From an uncultured Coriobacteriaceae bacterium (lineage in GTDB: Bacteria > Actinomycetota > Coriobacteriia > Coriobacteriales > Eggerthellaceae): a stretch of 40,257 nucleotides of DNA. The notes beneath the pieces were generated by a model. That model saw only the letters and a program-made list of their open reading frames with translations. It was not told the DNA's origin and searched no databases. Below, in pieces: positions 16,430-23,896 of the stretch (the first letter of the stretch is position 1; the number at the start of each line of letters is the position of its first letter). The stretch is taken from positions 1 to 40,257 of the forward strand of contig CACWWI010000005.1 in NCBI GenBank assembly GCA_902764575.1, read 5' to 3'. The translations under genes were made by a program, and so were the position numbers.

Positions 16430-16450
16430 TGGCCTCCTCCTGCCTGCTGG

Positions 16451-17266
16451 TTACGCGTAGGGGCGGGCGGCGGCGAGGGCGCGTTGCGTGTAGCCGCGGC
16501 CGAACAGGGCGCAGTGATGCAGCAACGGCGCCAGCTGGTGCAGCAGCACGCGGTCGCGCCAGCCGTCTGCGAGCGGCGAGGCCTCGTTGTATGCGGCGAT
16601 GATCCGATCGAGGTACTGGCACCCGAACAACGCGAGCATCGCCAGGTCGGTCTCGGCGTGGCCTCCGTGCGCCATCGGGTCTATGAGCACGGCGCCCACG
16701 CGGTTGCCGGGATCCGCATCCCAGAGCAGGTTGCCCGACCACAGGTCGCCGTGGATGCGCGCCACGGGCATGCCCGCGCGCACGAGAAGCCCGGGCTGCG
16801 GGGCATCGAAGTCGCCGTCTGCCAAACGGCCGGCCACGCGCTCGAACAGCGCCGCTTCCTCGCGTCCGAACGCGCCGGCATCGAGCGCCTGGCGCACGTA
16901 GCTCATCACGCGCCACTCGGCGAAGAACGCACCCCACGAGCGCGGGGCGTCCGCCTCCGCAACCGTTGGCGTGATGGAGGCGGCGATGCGGTAGCCGCCC
17001 TCCCAGCCGTCGGGCGGCGCGCCCCACCACGCGGCACCCGCCGCATGCGTCACGGCCAGAGCAGCGCCCACGCGCTCGGCAGCCTGCGCGCTGGCCGGCC
17101 CAGCGAAAACGCGTTGCTCGACCAAGGTGAAGTCGTCCGCCGAAACGACGTGCGCCACCGGCATCCCGCCTGCCGCCTCGGCCTGCCCCAGCCAGCGCAG
17201 CGCCGCAGCCTCCCCCACGAGGGAGGACGTCCCCGGCGTGCCCCGTTTCATGAACGTATCCATCAT
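16451..17266 (-). CDS. Fructosamine kinase-family phosphotransferase
   Basis: About 271 residues of the protein-kinase-like (APH) fold. The catalytic loop reads RIHGDLWSGNLLWD, and the metal-binding segment LIDPMAHGGHAETDLAML matches the IDPA..G..E.DLAM signature of fructosamine-3-kinases. An N-terminal part with VEQRVFAG and the WWGAPPDGW region fits the family. These enzymes phosphorylate ketoamines formed by glycation so that they decompose. GTG at 17272, ATG at 17266 and ATG at 17263 are all possible starts; AGGTGG lies just before the two ATGs, and 17266 is used here. Paired with a nucleotide-sanitising Nudix gene, it suggests a damage-repair operon. Confidence 0.86.
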   Translation of the reverse strand: MMDTFMKRGTPGTSSLVGEAAALRWLGQAEAAGGMPVAHVVSADDFTLVEQRVFAGPASAQAAERVGAALAVTHAAGAAWWGAPPDGWEGGYRIAASITPTVAEADAPRSWGAFFAEWRVMSYVRQALDAGAFGREEAALFERVAGRLADGDFDAPQPGLLVRAGMPVARIHGDLWSGNLLWDADPGNRVGAVLIDPMAHGGHAETDLAMLALFGCQYLDRIIAAYNEASPLADGWRDRVLLHQLAPLLHHCALFGRGYTQRALAAARPYA

Positions 17267-17318
17267 GCCCACCTATCTGCGCGGTACCGACCGCAGCCGC
17301 GAGCGGCCCTCTCCCCGC

Positions 17319-17588
17319 TCATCTGCCGTTGAAGTGCCCGATGGCTATTGTAGCCAAGAGCGCACGGGGCAGGCACGGCGCGGGCCTCATGAATGGCCCA
17401 CGTCGCGCACGCCAAGTATGGCCGGTCCCGTTAGCGTGCCCTTCGTGCCAACCCGGGGGCACCACGTGCATTACTTTATCGGGCATCTTGCCCACGCCCC
17501 TCCTCTCGTTGAATTCTCGCCCATCGAGATTTATGGCATGCCTCACCTCGATGGAATTGCCGCAGAACTCGCATTGAACGCGAGCGAA
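17319..17588 (-). pseudogene. Possible remnant of a small zinc-ribbon protein; rest of 17267-17600 shows nothing else
   Basis: A minus-strand frame without a usable N-terminal start reads VQCEFCGNSIEVRHAINLDG, followed by FNERRGVGKMPDKVMHVVPP. The CxxC pair and low-complexity-free text look protein-like, while the last ~30 residues do not. The frame is closed upstream by a TGA at 17589-17591, exactly at the outer edge of the inverted-repeat element at 17587-17800, so the 5' end may have been displaced by that element. The evidence is weak; no second CxxC is seen. Confidence 0.25.
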
Positions 17589-17800
17589 TCACCGATTGAT
17601 AGCATTTTCGCCAAAAATCGCTATTAAATGGTTAATTGAATACGAATCGAAGCGGCGCCCGAATCAACGGACAGACGAATGCCCCCGTCATCGCCTCGTC
17701 GAAAACGACCATAAGCGAGACCAAGCAGAAACAGCCACCCCCAACTAACCATTTAATGCGATTTTTTGGCAGTCTTTGACGAAATCGATGATCCAAAGAG
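17587..17800. repeat. ~205-bp inverted-repeat element, copy A
   Basis: The left arm (17587-17636) and right arm (17745-17792) are imperfect inverted repeats of ~50 bases. The arms share a core of ATTAACCATTTAAT followed by GCGATTTTTTGGCAG and, further out, AATCGATGAT or a variant. The same arms bound copy B at 22620-22835, with the same total length. A central block (CCCCC..ATCG..CT..CGAAAA) is also weakly shared. No ORF lies inside. It may be a MITE-like element, or a structured RNA or regulatory cassette. Confidence 0.75.
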
Positions 17801-17849
17801 CATCAGACAGCATTTTGAGGCGCCCAGGGCCGCGCTTATCGCCCGTGTT

Positions 17850-17915
17850 GGCCGGAATCGGCGATGAAGCCTGTCCGACAGGCGATGTCGGGGCCTGGCC
17901 GGATCGGCATGAAGC
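17850..17915. repeat. Imperfect direct repeat around a small palindrome
   Basis: GGCCGGAATCGGCGATGAAG at 17850-17869 recurs with two deletions as GGCCGGATCGGCATGAAGC at 17897-17915. The interval contains the palindrome CCTGTCCGACAGG. It lies between copy A of the inverted-repeat element and the stop of the glycosidase gene. It could be a recombination or protein-binding site, or decayed sequence. Confidence 0.4.
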
Positions 17916-17971
17916 GGGAAACCCGGCACTCGCCCGAAGGGAGGGTGCGCGCTGCCTCCTCTGCCCGAGGT

Positions 17972-20900
17972 CTAAGACGATGGAAGCCGTCCCCGCCCAT
18001 CGGGCAAGCCGCCGCGCGTCGCCAGGCGCAGCACGCGGGTGGCGTTCGCCTCGAGCTGATGCCGGCCCAGTTCGCCGGACGAAAGCGCTGCCAGGATGTC
18101 CTTGAAATCGTCCTTGCTGCCGGGCATGAACAGGTCGCCTCCCGCAGCGGCCACGCGGCTGGCCCGCGCGATGGGCCAGCGCTCGCCGCGGTTCTTGAGC
18201 GGCAGCACCCAGTCGGTCATCACGACGCCGTCGAACCCACATTCCGCGCGCAGGTAGCCCTCGATCAAGCCGCGGCTCTCGGACGTGTGCGTGCCGTTCA
18301 GCAAGTTGTACGAGGTCATGACGGCTGCCGGCCGGCTCTCGCGCAGGCAGGTCCCGAAGCCCCTCAGGTAAACCTCGCGCAGGGCGCGCTCGCCCACCTG
18401 GCTGTTGTTGAAGTAGCGGTTCGTCTCCTGGTTGTTGGCCGCGAAGTGCTTGATCGTTGCGCCGCGCCCCGGGTGCGCCTGCACCCCGTTCACGAGCGCG
18501 GCGGCCATCTTGCCGCTGACGAGCGGGTCCTCGCTGAAGTACTCGAAGTTGCGCCCGCAGAGCACCGAGCGGTGGATGTTGAGCGCCGGCGCCAGCCATA
18601 GGTCCACGCCGAAGCGCTCCATCTCGGCGCCGACAACGTCGCCGCACGTGCGAGCGTATTCGAGGTTCCACGACTGCGCGATGGCCGTGCCGATGGGGAG
18701 CGCCGTGCAGTACTGCGCCAGCGCCTCGGCACCGCGCGGCGGCTTCTTGCCGCTCAGGAGCTTCAGGGCCACCGCCCGCGCGGGGGCGCTCAGCACGTCG
18801 AGGATGCCTTCGGGGATGGAGCCCGCGCCCAGCGCATGGGCGCCCTTGTCGTCGCGGTAGAACTCCCGCGCAAGCCGCAAGCCCGCAGGCCCATCGGCCA
18901 TGACGACGGGCTCGAAGCCCACGCTCCGCAGCTGGGAGGCGGTCTCGCCGGCCGCCCCCGCCACGAGGGTCGACGCGTTGCCGATCACGGCGAACAGGCC
19001 GCCTATCCCGGAGAAGCGCCCGACGCCCGCGTAGGCGAGCTCCCGGTCGGTCAGGGACGCCACCACGGGATCGACCTCGGGGTCGGCGTCGTACGCGACG
19101 TCGACCACCTGGAAGCATCCAGGGTCGAGCATCAACCGGGGAAGCCCGCCGAGCTGCTCGTCGCGCGCAACGCGGTCGTAGGCCACCTCGTCGATGCCCG
19201 CGGAAGCGACGATGGAGCGCACCGTGCGCAGCACCACGCCCCGGCCGAGCCCGACGACGGCAACCGCCCGCGCGTCCGCGCTGCACGTCCCCGCCCGCAC
19301 AACGTACTCGCCCGCCTCCAGCACATAGGCGCAAGCCTCCTCGCTGTAAGACGCAAGGTCGGCGAAGTCGAACGCCACCTCCACGCGCTCGGTTGCGCCC
19401 GGCTGCAGCAAGCCCGTCTTCGCGAAGCCGGCGAGCTCCTGCCACGGCTTCCTGAGCTCCCGCTCGGGAGCGGTCACGTAAACCTGCACGACCTCCTTGC
19501 CAGGGAAATCGCCGGCGTTTCTCACCTCGACCGAAACGGTGGCGCGGCTGCCTGCCAGCTCCACCGACGCTTCGCCCAGCTCGAACTCGGTGTAGGACAG
19601 CCCGAACCCGAACGGGAACAGCGCGCGTTTGCCCACCGTGTCGAAGTAGCGGTACCCGACGTAGACGCCCTCGCGGTACGGCGTGTCGTCGAGGCCACCC
19701 ATCTCGATATCGGGGCAGTAGTCATCCCAAGCAGACCACGTGGTGGCAAGCTTGCCCGACGGCACCGCAGCTCCTAGCAGCACGTCCGCCAGGGCATTGC
19801 CCATCTCCGAACCGAGCTGCGAGAGCACCAGGATGTTCCCCACGTCCTTCACGGGGCTCAAGTCCACCGGGCCGCCCGTGTTAAGCACGAGCATGAAGCG
19901 CTCGTAGCGCCCGTTCAGCGCCAGGATGTCGCGGACTTCGGTCGCGGTGAGCAGCACGTCGCCGGCAACCGGCTTGCGATCGCTCCCCTCGCCCGATATG
20001 CGCGAGAGCACGTAGATGGCGGCATCGGCGGAATAGTCGAGCGGGATGTCGTACTCGGGCTCGGGCATGACCGCCCCCATGGCGTAGGAGATGACGAAAT
20101 CGCCGGCCGCCTTCGCCTCGCGCTTCAGCTGCTTGCGGAAGGCGGCCTTCGCCGCCAGGCGGCGCTCGTCGTAGGCGTCGAGCCACGCCCCGCTCGTCAG
20201 CTCGAAGCCGGCGTCCAAGAGCCCGCGCTCGATGCCGACCACCACATGGGCGTTCACGTCGCCCGACCCCGTGCCGCCCTTCACGCCATGGCGCACCCCG
20301 TTGCCGAACGCCGCGAGCCTGCAGGGCGCCCCGAGCGGGAACGAGCCGTCCTTGCGCAGCAGCACCATGCACTCCGCCAGCCCCTCGCGAATGCGCGCCA
20401 AGTGGTCGCGCTCGTAGTCGAGCAGTTCCCCGCTTTTAGCAGGCGCAGCGGCCGGCCGACGTTCCCCGCCATCGCGGTTCGCGCCCAGGCCGTCCGGGCA
20501 TTCGCGCTGCCCGACCTGCTTCTTGAAGAAGCCGCTCATCGCATCGATGGCGATGCGGCTTTCCGGGTAGTGGGGGAACGCCACCGAGAAGACGTGCACG
20601 AGCTTGCGCTCGCCGCCGCGCGGGAAGTCCAAGAGCTCGTTCGCAACGCGCGACGAAGCAAGCAGGCCCTGCAGCTTCATCGTGTCGTTGCGGATGAGGT
20701 CCTCTTCGCTCGTTACGAGGTAGATTGGCGGAAGCTGCGTGCGGCCCACCATGGCGCCGGGGTCGAGCAGGTAGCGCTCGTACGGGCGGCCGAGGTCTTC
20801 GTCGCCGGTCACGACGTCGCTGATGGTGCGCATGAGGTCCGTCCGCTGGGTGTCGAGCATGATGGAGATGAAGCCGGCCGCGCGGAACTCAATCCCGCAG

Positions 20901-21400
20901 GGAGCGATGCCGAAAGCGTCGCGCAACGCGGCGGAACCCTCGAGCGCAAGTGCGAAGTAGGCGAGCAGCGCGCCCGCCGAGTCGCCCGTGATGAAGCAAC
21001 GGCCCAGGTCAAGCCCAAGCTCGCCCGCATGCTCGGCGACGTACCGCAGCGCAGCCATGACGTCGTCGACTTGATGCCAGAGCGTCACGTCGGGAATGCG
21101 CCGGTAGCTGATGCTGACGACCGTATAGCCCCTGCGCGCCCATTCGTAGTTGAAGTTGGCGTTCAGGTCCTTGTACGAGGCGAAAAGCCCGCCGCCGTGA
21201 ATGTTCACGACCACCGGGGCGTCGGCAGGCGCGTCGGGCAGCCGGTAAACGTCGAAGAGGTGGCCCCGATCCCCGTCGTCGATGTAGGCGATATCCCGTT
21301 CGATCGAGAGGTCAGACGTGTCTTGCGCCTGCTTGGCCAAACGGCGCGCGTCGTTCGTCTCGAAGATCGTGCGCCACAAGAGCGCCCCGGCTTTCGACAT
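17972..21400 (-). CDS. Alpha/beta-hydrolase (esterase) fused to a circularly permuted GH3 glycosidase
   Basis: A 1142-residue fusion. Residues 1-~310 are an HSL-type carboxylesterase with the oxyanion HGGG (68-71) and nucleophile GDSAG (Ser141). A charged linker (~310-345) follows. The GH3 part is in permuted order: the C-domain-like segment comes first (~345-590: PLGAPCRLAAFGNGVRHGVK, NTGGPVDLSPV, SGKLATTWSAW), then a fibronectin III-like domain (~620-720), then the catalytic barrel (~790-1120) with VMADGPAGLR, RNFEYFSEDP, KHFAANNQET (from 984) and the nucleophile region VMTDW (Asp1063). C-domain-first GH3 beta-glucosidases are known from rumen bacteria. No signal peptide is seen, so it acts in the cytoplasm. 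The fusion suggests removal of both acyl and sugar groups from acylated glycosides. Confidence 0.85.
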   Translation of the reverse strand: MSKAGALLWRTIFETNDARRLAKQAQDTSDLSIERDIAYIDDGDRGHLFDVYRLPDAPADAPVVVNIHGGGLFASYKDLNANFNYEWARRGYTVVSISYRRIPDVTLWHQVDDVMAALRYVAEHAGELGLDLGRCFITGDSAGALLAYFALALEGSAALRDAFGIAPCGIEFRAAGFISIMLDTQRTDLMRTISDVVTGDEDLGRPYERYLLDPGAMVGRTQLPPIYLVTSEEDLIRNDTMKLQGLLASSRVANELLDFPRGGERKLVHVFSVAFPHYPESRIAIDAMSGFFKKQVGQRECPDGLGANRDGGERRPAAAPAKSGELLDYERDHLARIREGLAECMVLLRKDGSFPLGAPCRLAAFGNGVRHGVKGGTGSGDVNAHVVVGIERGLLDAGFELTSGAWLDAYDERRLAAKAAFRKQLKREAKAAGDFVISYAMGAVMPEPEYDIPLDYSADAAIYVLSRISGEGSDRKPVAGDVLLTATEVRDILALNGRYERFMLVLNTGGPVDLSPVKDVGNILVLSQLGSEMGNALADVLLGAAVPSGKLATTWSAWDDYCPDIEMGGLDDTPYREGVYVGYRYFDTVGKRALFPFGFGLSYTEFELGEASVELAGSRATVSVEVRNAGDFPGKEVVQVYVTAPERELRKPWQELAGFAKTGLLQPGATERVEVAFDFADLASYSEEACAYVLEAGEYVVRAGTCSADARAVAVVGLGRGVVLRTVRSIVASAGIDEVAYDRVARDEQLGGLPRLMLDPGCFQVVDVAYDADPEVDPVVASLTDRELAYAGVGRFSGIGGLFAVIGNASTLVAGAAGETASQLRSVGFEPVVMADGPAGLRLAREFYRDDKGAHALGAGSIPEGILDVLSAPARAVALKLLSGKKPPRGAEALAQYCTALPIGTAIAQSWNLEYARTCGDVVGAEMERFGVDLWLAPALNIHRSVLCGRNFEYFSEDPLVSGKMAAALVNGVQAHPGRGATIKHFAANNQETNRYFNNSQVGERALREVYLRGFGTCLRESRPAAVMTSYNLLNGTHTSESRGLIEGYLRAECGFDGVVMTDWVLPLKNRGERWPIARASRVAAAGGDLFMPGSKDDFKDILAALSSGELGRHQLEANATRVLRLATRGGLPDGRGRLPSS

Positions 21401-21546
21401 GCTCCCAACCCCCTATACCCGAAGCTGCGCAGTTTCAGTTATACCGAGTATAGAGTGAGCAACTCGGCTGATTCACGGGTTTGCGCCAGTTTCATCGAAA
21501 GCCGTTCAACAGCAGACCTTTTGCGGCATTGCCTCGGTAGCGGCCC

Positions 21547-22515
21547 CTATCCCCGCAACCCGGTCTTGAGCCAGGGGAACAACGCAACTCGCAAATCCGC
21601 GCGCGCTTGCGTGAATTCAAGGTCGCGGGGGCGTAAGCGGCGCTTCAGCTGATGCGCCAGCTGAATCGCGACGTTGTCGAACGCGCCCGGCGAGGCAATC
21701 ATGGGCTTGCGCACGGTTATGACCGTTATGTCCTTGTATCCCAGCACGTTACGGCGGCCTGCATCCCGCGACGCGCTCTGCGACGTCAGGTGCTCCTGGT
21801 CGCTGTCGTATTCGATGACGGTAGCCGCCTCGACCCAATGGAGATCGCAGCGCATCGAGCTGTACCCGTGCATTCTCGAAGCGCGCACGCCGAGCGGCGT
21901 CTTCGGGTTCATATCGGGAAACGCGAACCCGTAACCGCCCATGCGCACAGGCAGGCAAAGGAGCAGCACAAGCGCCGTCTCGGCAGGCGAGTTCGACCCG
22001 TCGACCACCCAGCGCAGCGCCTTTCGCGCAGTCGCAGCCCCGCGCACGCCCGCCGCCCGGCTGCAAAACGATAGCAGCTTGCTCTTGCTGGTCACAGGCG
22101 GGCGCTCGTCGAATCGATCGCTGTAGGGGCAGGGGGCGTACGTCCCGCACAGCTCCATGCCGAGCTTGACGAGGTCAAGGAAGTCCAGCCGATTCGCCAT
22201 TTGCACGAACGTCATCTCGGGGGATGTTATATAGGCGTTGTCCGCAATCCTGCAGAACATGCCTGGGATCGGGGGCGTCAACAGAACGCGGCACACATGG
22301 TCCTTGGACCGAAATGCCTTGCTCGACGAGGGCACAATCACCTCGAGCTTGTCCTGGCTTTGGTCAAACGCGGGAATCGGGATTCTCTCGACATCGGTCA
22401 ACGAGCTCGCGCAGTCCGCTAGCGTCGTAATTCGCGCAGGACGCAGCTCGCTGCGGCGCCAGCGCTCGGCGCGGATGAAATCGAGCGCGGATGTGTGGCC
22501 TAGAACGAGTTTCAT
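21547..22515 (-). CDS. Orphan AbiEi/DUF559-like protein with putative nuclease fold
   Basis: 322 residues; I recognise the general type but no named family with certainty. The middle part (LTPPIPGMFCRIADNAYITS; SPAETALVLLLCL) resembles AbiEi-type or very-short-patch-like proteins. The C-terminal part contains RCDLHWVEAATVIEYDSDQEH, close to the D...W...(I/V)EYD..H pattern of DUF559/Vsr-type PD-(D/E)XK nucleases. ATG 22515 has GGAGG nine bases upstream; the longer frame to 22605 is not supported. No antitoxin or modification gene adjoins it. It sits between the permuted glycosidase gene and the second inverted-repeat element. Confidence 0.55.
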   Translation of the reverse strand: MKLVLGHTSALDFIRAERWRRSELRPARITTLADCASSLTDVERIPIPAFDQSQDKLEVIVPSSSKAFRSKDHVCRVLLTPPIPGMFCRIADNAYITSPEMTFVQMANRLDFLDLVKLGMELCGTYAPCPYSDRFDERPPVTSKSKLLSFCSRAAGVRGAATARKALRWVVDGSNSPAETALVLLLCLPVRMGGYGFAFPDMNPKTPLGVRASRMHGYSSMRCDLHWVEAATVIEYDSDQEHLTSQSASRDAGRRNVLGYKDITVITVRKPMIASPGAFDNVAIQLAHQLKRRLRPRDLEFTQARADLRVALFPWLKTGLRG

Positions 22516-22619
22516 ACGCGTCAGCCTCCATGAACGAGCCCCCATGCGCCCAACGCCCCAAACGAGCTTCGTGCGAGGAAGCGCCCAAGGGCGAACCTTG
22601 CGCATTAGCGTAGCATGAG

Positions 22620-22835
22620 CGGCCTTCGATCATCGATTTTGAGCAAAACTGCCAAAAATCGCTATTAAATGGTTAATCGATCCCAGCCTTGAACGACATC
22701 TGGATTTGCAGCGAGGCAAACCCCCACGTTATCGTCTTGGCCGAAAATCTGGGAAGCGACCTGTAACCCAATCTGGCACGATGATTAACCATTTAATGCA
22801 ATTTTTTGGCAGTTTTCGGCGAACACAGTGATTTA
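22620..22835. repeat. ~205-bp inverted-repeat element, copy B
   Basis: The left arm (22628-22678) and right arm (22783-22832) carry the same inverted core as copy A: GCCAAAAATCGCTATTAAAT on the left and ATTAACCATTTAATGCAATT on the right. The outer part of the left arm in reverse complement (AAAATCGATGATCGAAG) matches the outer right arm of copy A. The interior differs except for a central CCCCC..TATCG..CT..CGAAAA block at 22721-22746, at the same offset as in copy A. The rest of 22516-22961 holds no gene I can support. Confidence 0.75.
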
Positions 22836-22961
22836 GAGCGAAATTGGGGCATTGAAAGCCGTTCGACCCCGGGCGCGCCTTCGAGGAGCCGCTATTAACC
22901 CACGTTCGTGCGCAGGCCAGCCGAGCAAGCCCGCCTCTTGCCCCGCGCGACGCCGCCCGGC

Positions 22962-23636
22962 TCAGCGTGCAGCGAACGAGGGCGCAAGCAGCTCGGAGGG
23001 GTCGTGGATGTAGGCGTCCAGGTCGGCGACGGGCAGCGGGTTGGCGGCGTCGTAGCCCCACGACACGCCGATGGCGCGCACGCCCGCGTTGCGGGCGACG
23101 TGCACGTCGACGATCGCGTCGCCCAGGTAGGCGGCTTCGCCCGGCTGCACTCCCAGTTCGTCGAGCATGCGCAGCAACGTGGTGGGGTTGGGCTTGCGCG
23201 GCGCGGGCGGCGCATCGCCACGCACCGCGTCGAACAGGCCGGGGAAGAACCGCTCGGCCAGCTGGCGTGCGCCCTCGTCGAACTTGTTGGACAGCACGGC
23301 GGTCTTCGCCCCGCGCCGGCGCAGCTCCTCGAGCGATTCGACGATGCCCGGGAAGGGCTCGGTCAGGGGATAGCCGCTGCCGATGTAGATCGAGCGCCAC
23401 AGCTCGAACGTCTCCTCGCGCAGCTCCCGTGGCGTGCCCGGCGGCACCGCGCGCTCGATGAGTCGCGCTCCCCCGTCGCCCATGAACCCCAGGACCTCCT
23501 CGTAGGTGCGCGCCGGAAACCCCATCTGCACGAGCGCCTCGTTGGTCGCAACCACCAGGTCCGGCAACGTATGCAGGATGGTGCCGTCCATGTCGAACAC
23601 GAACGCCTTGATCTCCCTATCCGCCGAAGCCCCCAC
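22962..23636 (-). CDS. HAD-family hydrolase, phosphoglycolate phosphatase-like
   Basis: 224 residues of the HAD subfamily IA fold: motif I FVFDMDGTIL with the nucleophilic and acid Asp pair, a helical cap (residues ~20-90), motif II VLSNKFDEG, motif III Lys in PRKPNPTTL and motif IV YLGDAIVDVHVA. It probably removes phosphate from a small phosphometabolite. GTG is the likely start at 23636, preceded by a G-rich ribosome-binding region. It stands alone between the second inverted-repeat element and the divergent substrate-binding lipoprotein gene. Confidence 0.87.
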   Translation of the reverse strand: MGASADREIKAFVFDMDGTILHTLPDLVVATNEALVQMGFPARTYEEVLGFMGDGGARLIERAVPPGTPRELREETFELWRSIYIGSGYPLTEPFPGIVESLEELRRRGAKTAVLSNKFDEGARQLAERFFPGLFDAVRGDAPPAPRKPNPTTLLRMLDELGVQPGEAAYLGDAIVDVHVARNAGVRAIGVSWGYDAANPLPVADLDAYIHDPSELLAPSFAAR

Positions 23637-23896
23637 TCAGCACCGCCCTTCCGCCTGGTTTGGTCACCTTGGATGGTACCGCACATCAGCGAGGCAGCGG
23701 GACGGCCAATCGCACTCGGAAGCGCTCAGGGCGCATCAAGGCGCGCTTCCTGCGCGTTCTGCTTGCCAATAGGAGCAAATTACCACCTTTTCAGCACCGA
23801 AACGCTTTCGGGAAATCATCTATTTCTGGGTTAGAATATTGGGACGAGTTTATCCAGATCGACCTCGCTGCGGCGAGCGCCTGATGGGAGGCAGAT

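Noticed and set aside
16440-16475. GTAGGGGCGGGCGG near the fructosamine kinase stop as another REP
   Set aside because: No hairpin partner; it is explained by coding codons.
16139-17332. 397-codon plus-strand frame opposite the Nudix and fructosamine kinase genes
   Set aside because: Antisense shadow without motifs.
17745-19445. 566-codon minus-strand frame overlapping the permuted GH3 gene
   Set aside because: Arg/Gly-rich out-of-frame translation of the glycosidase gene.
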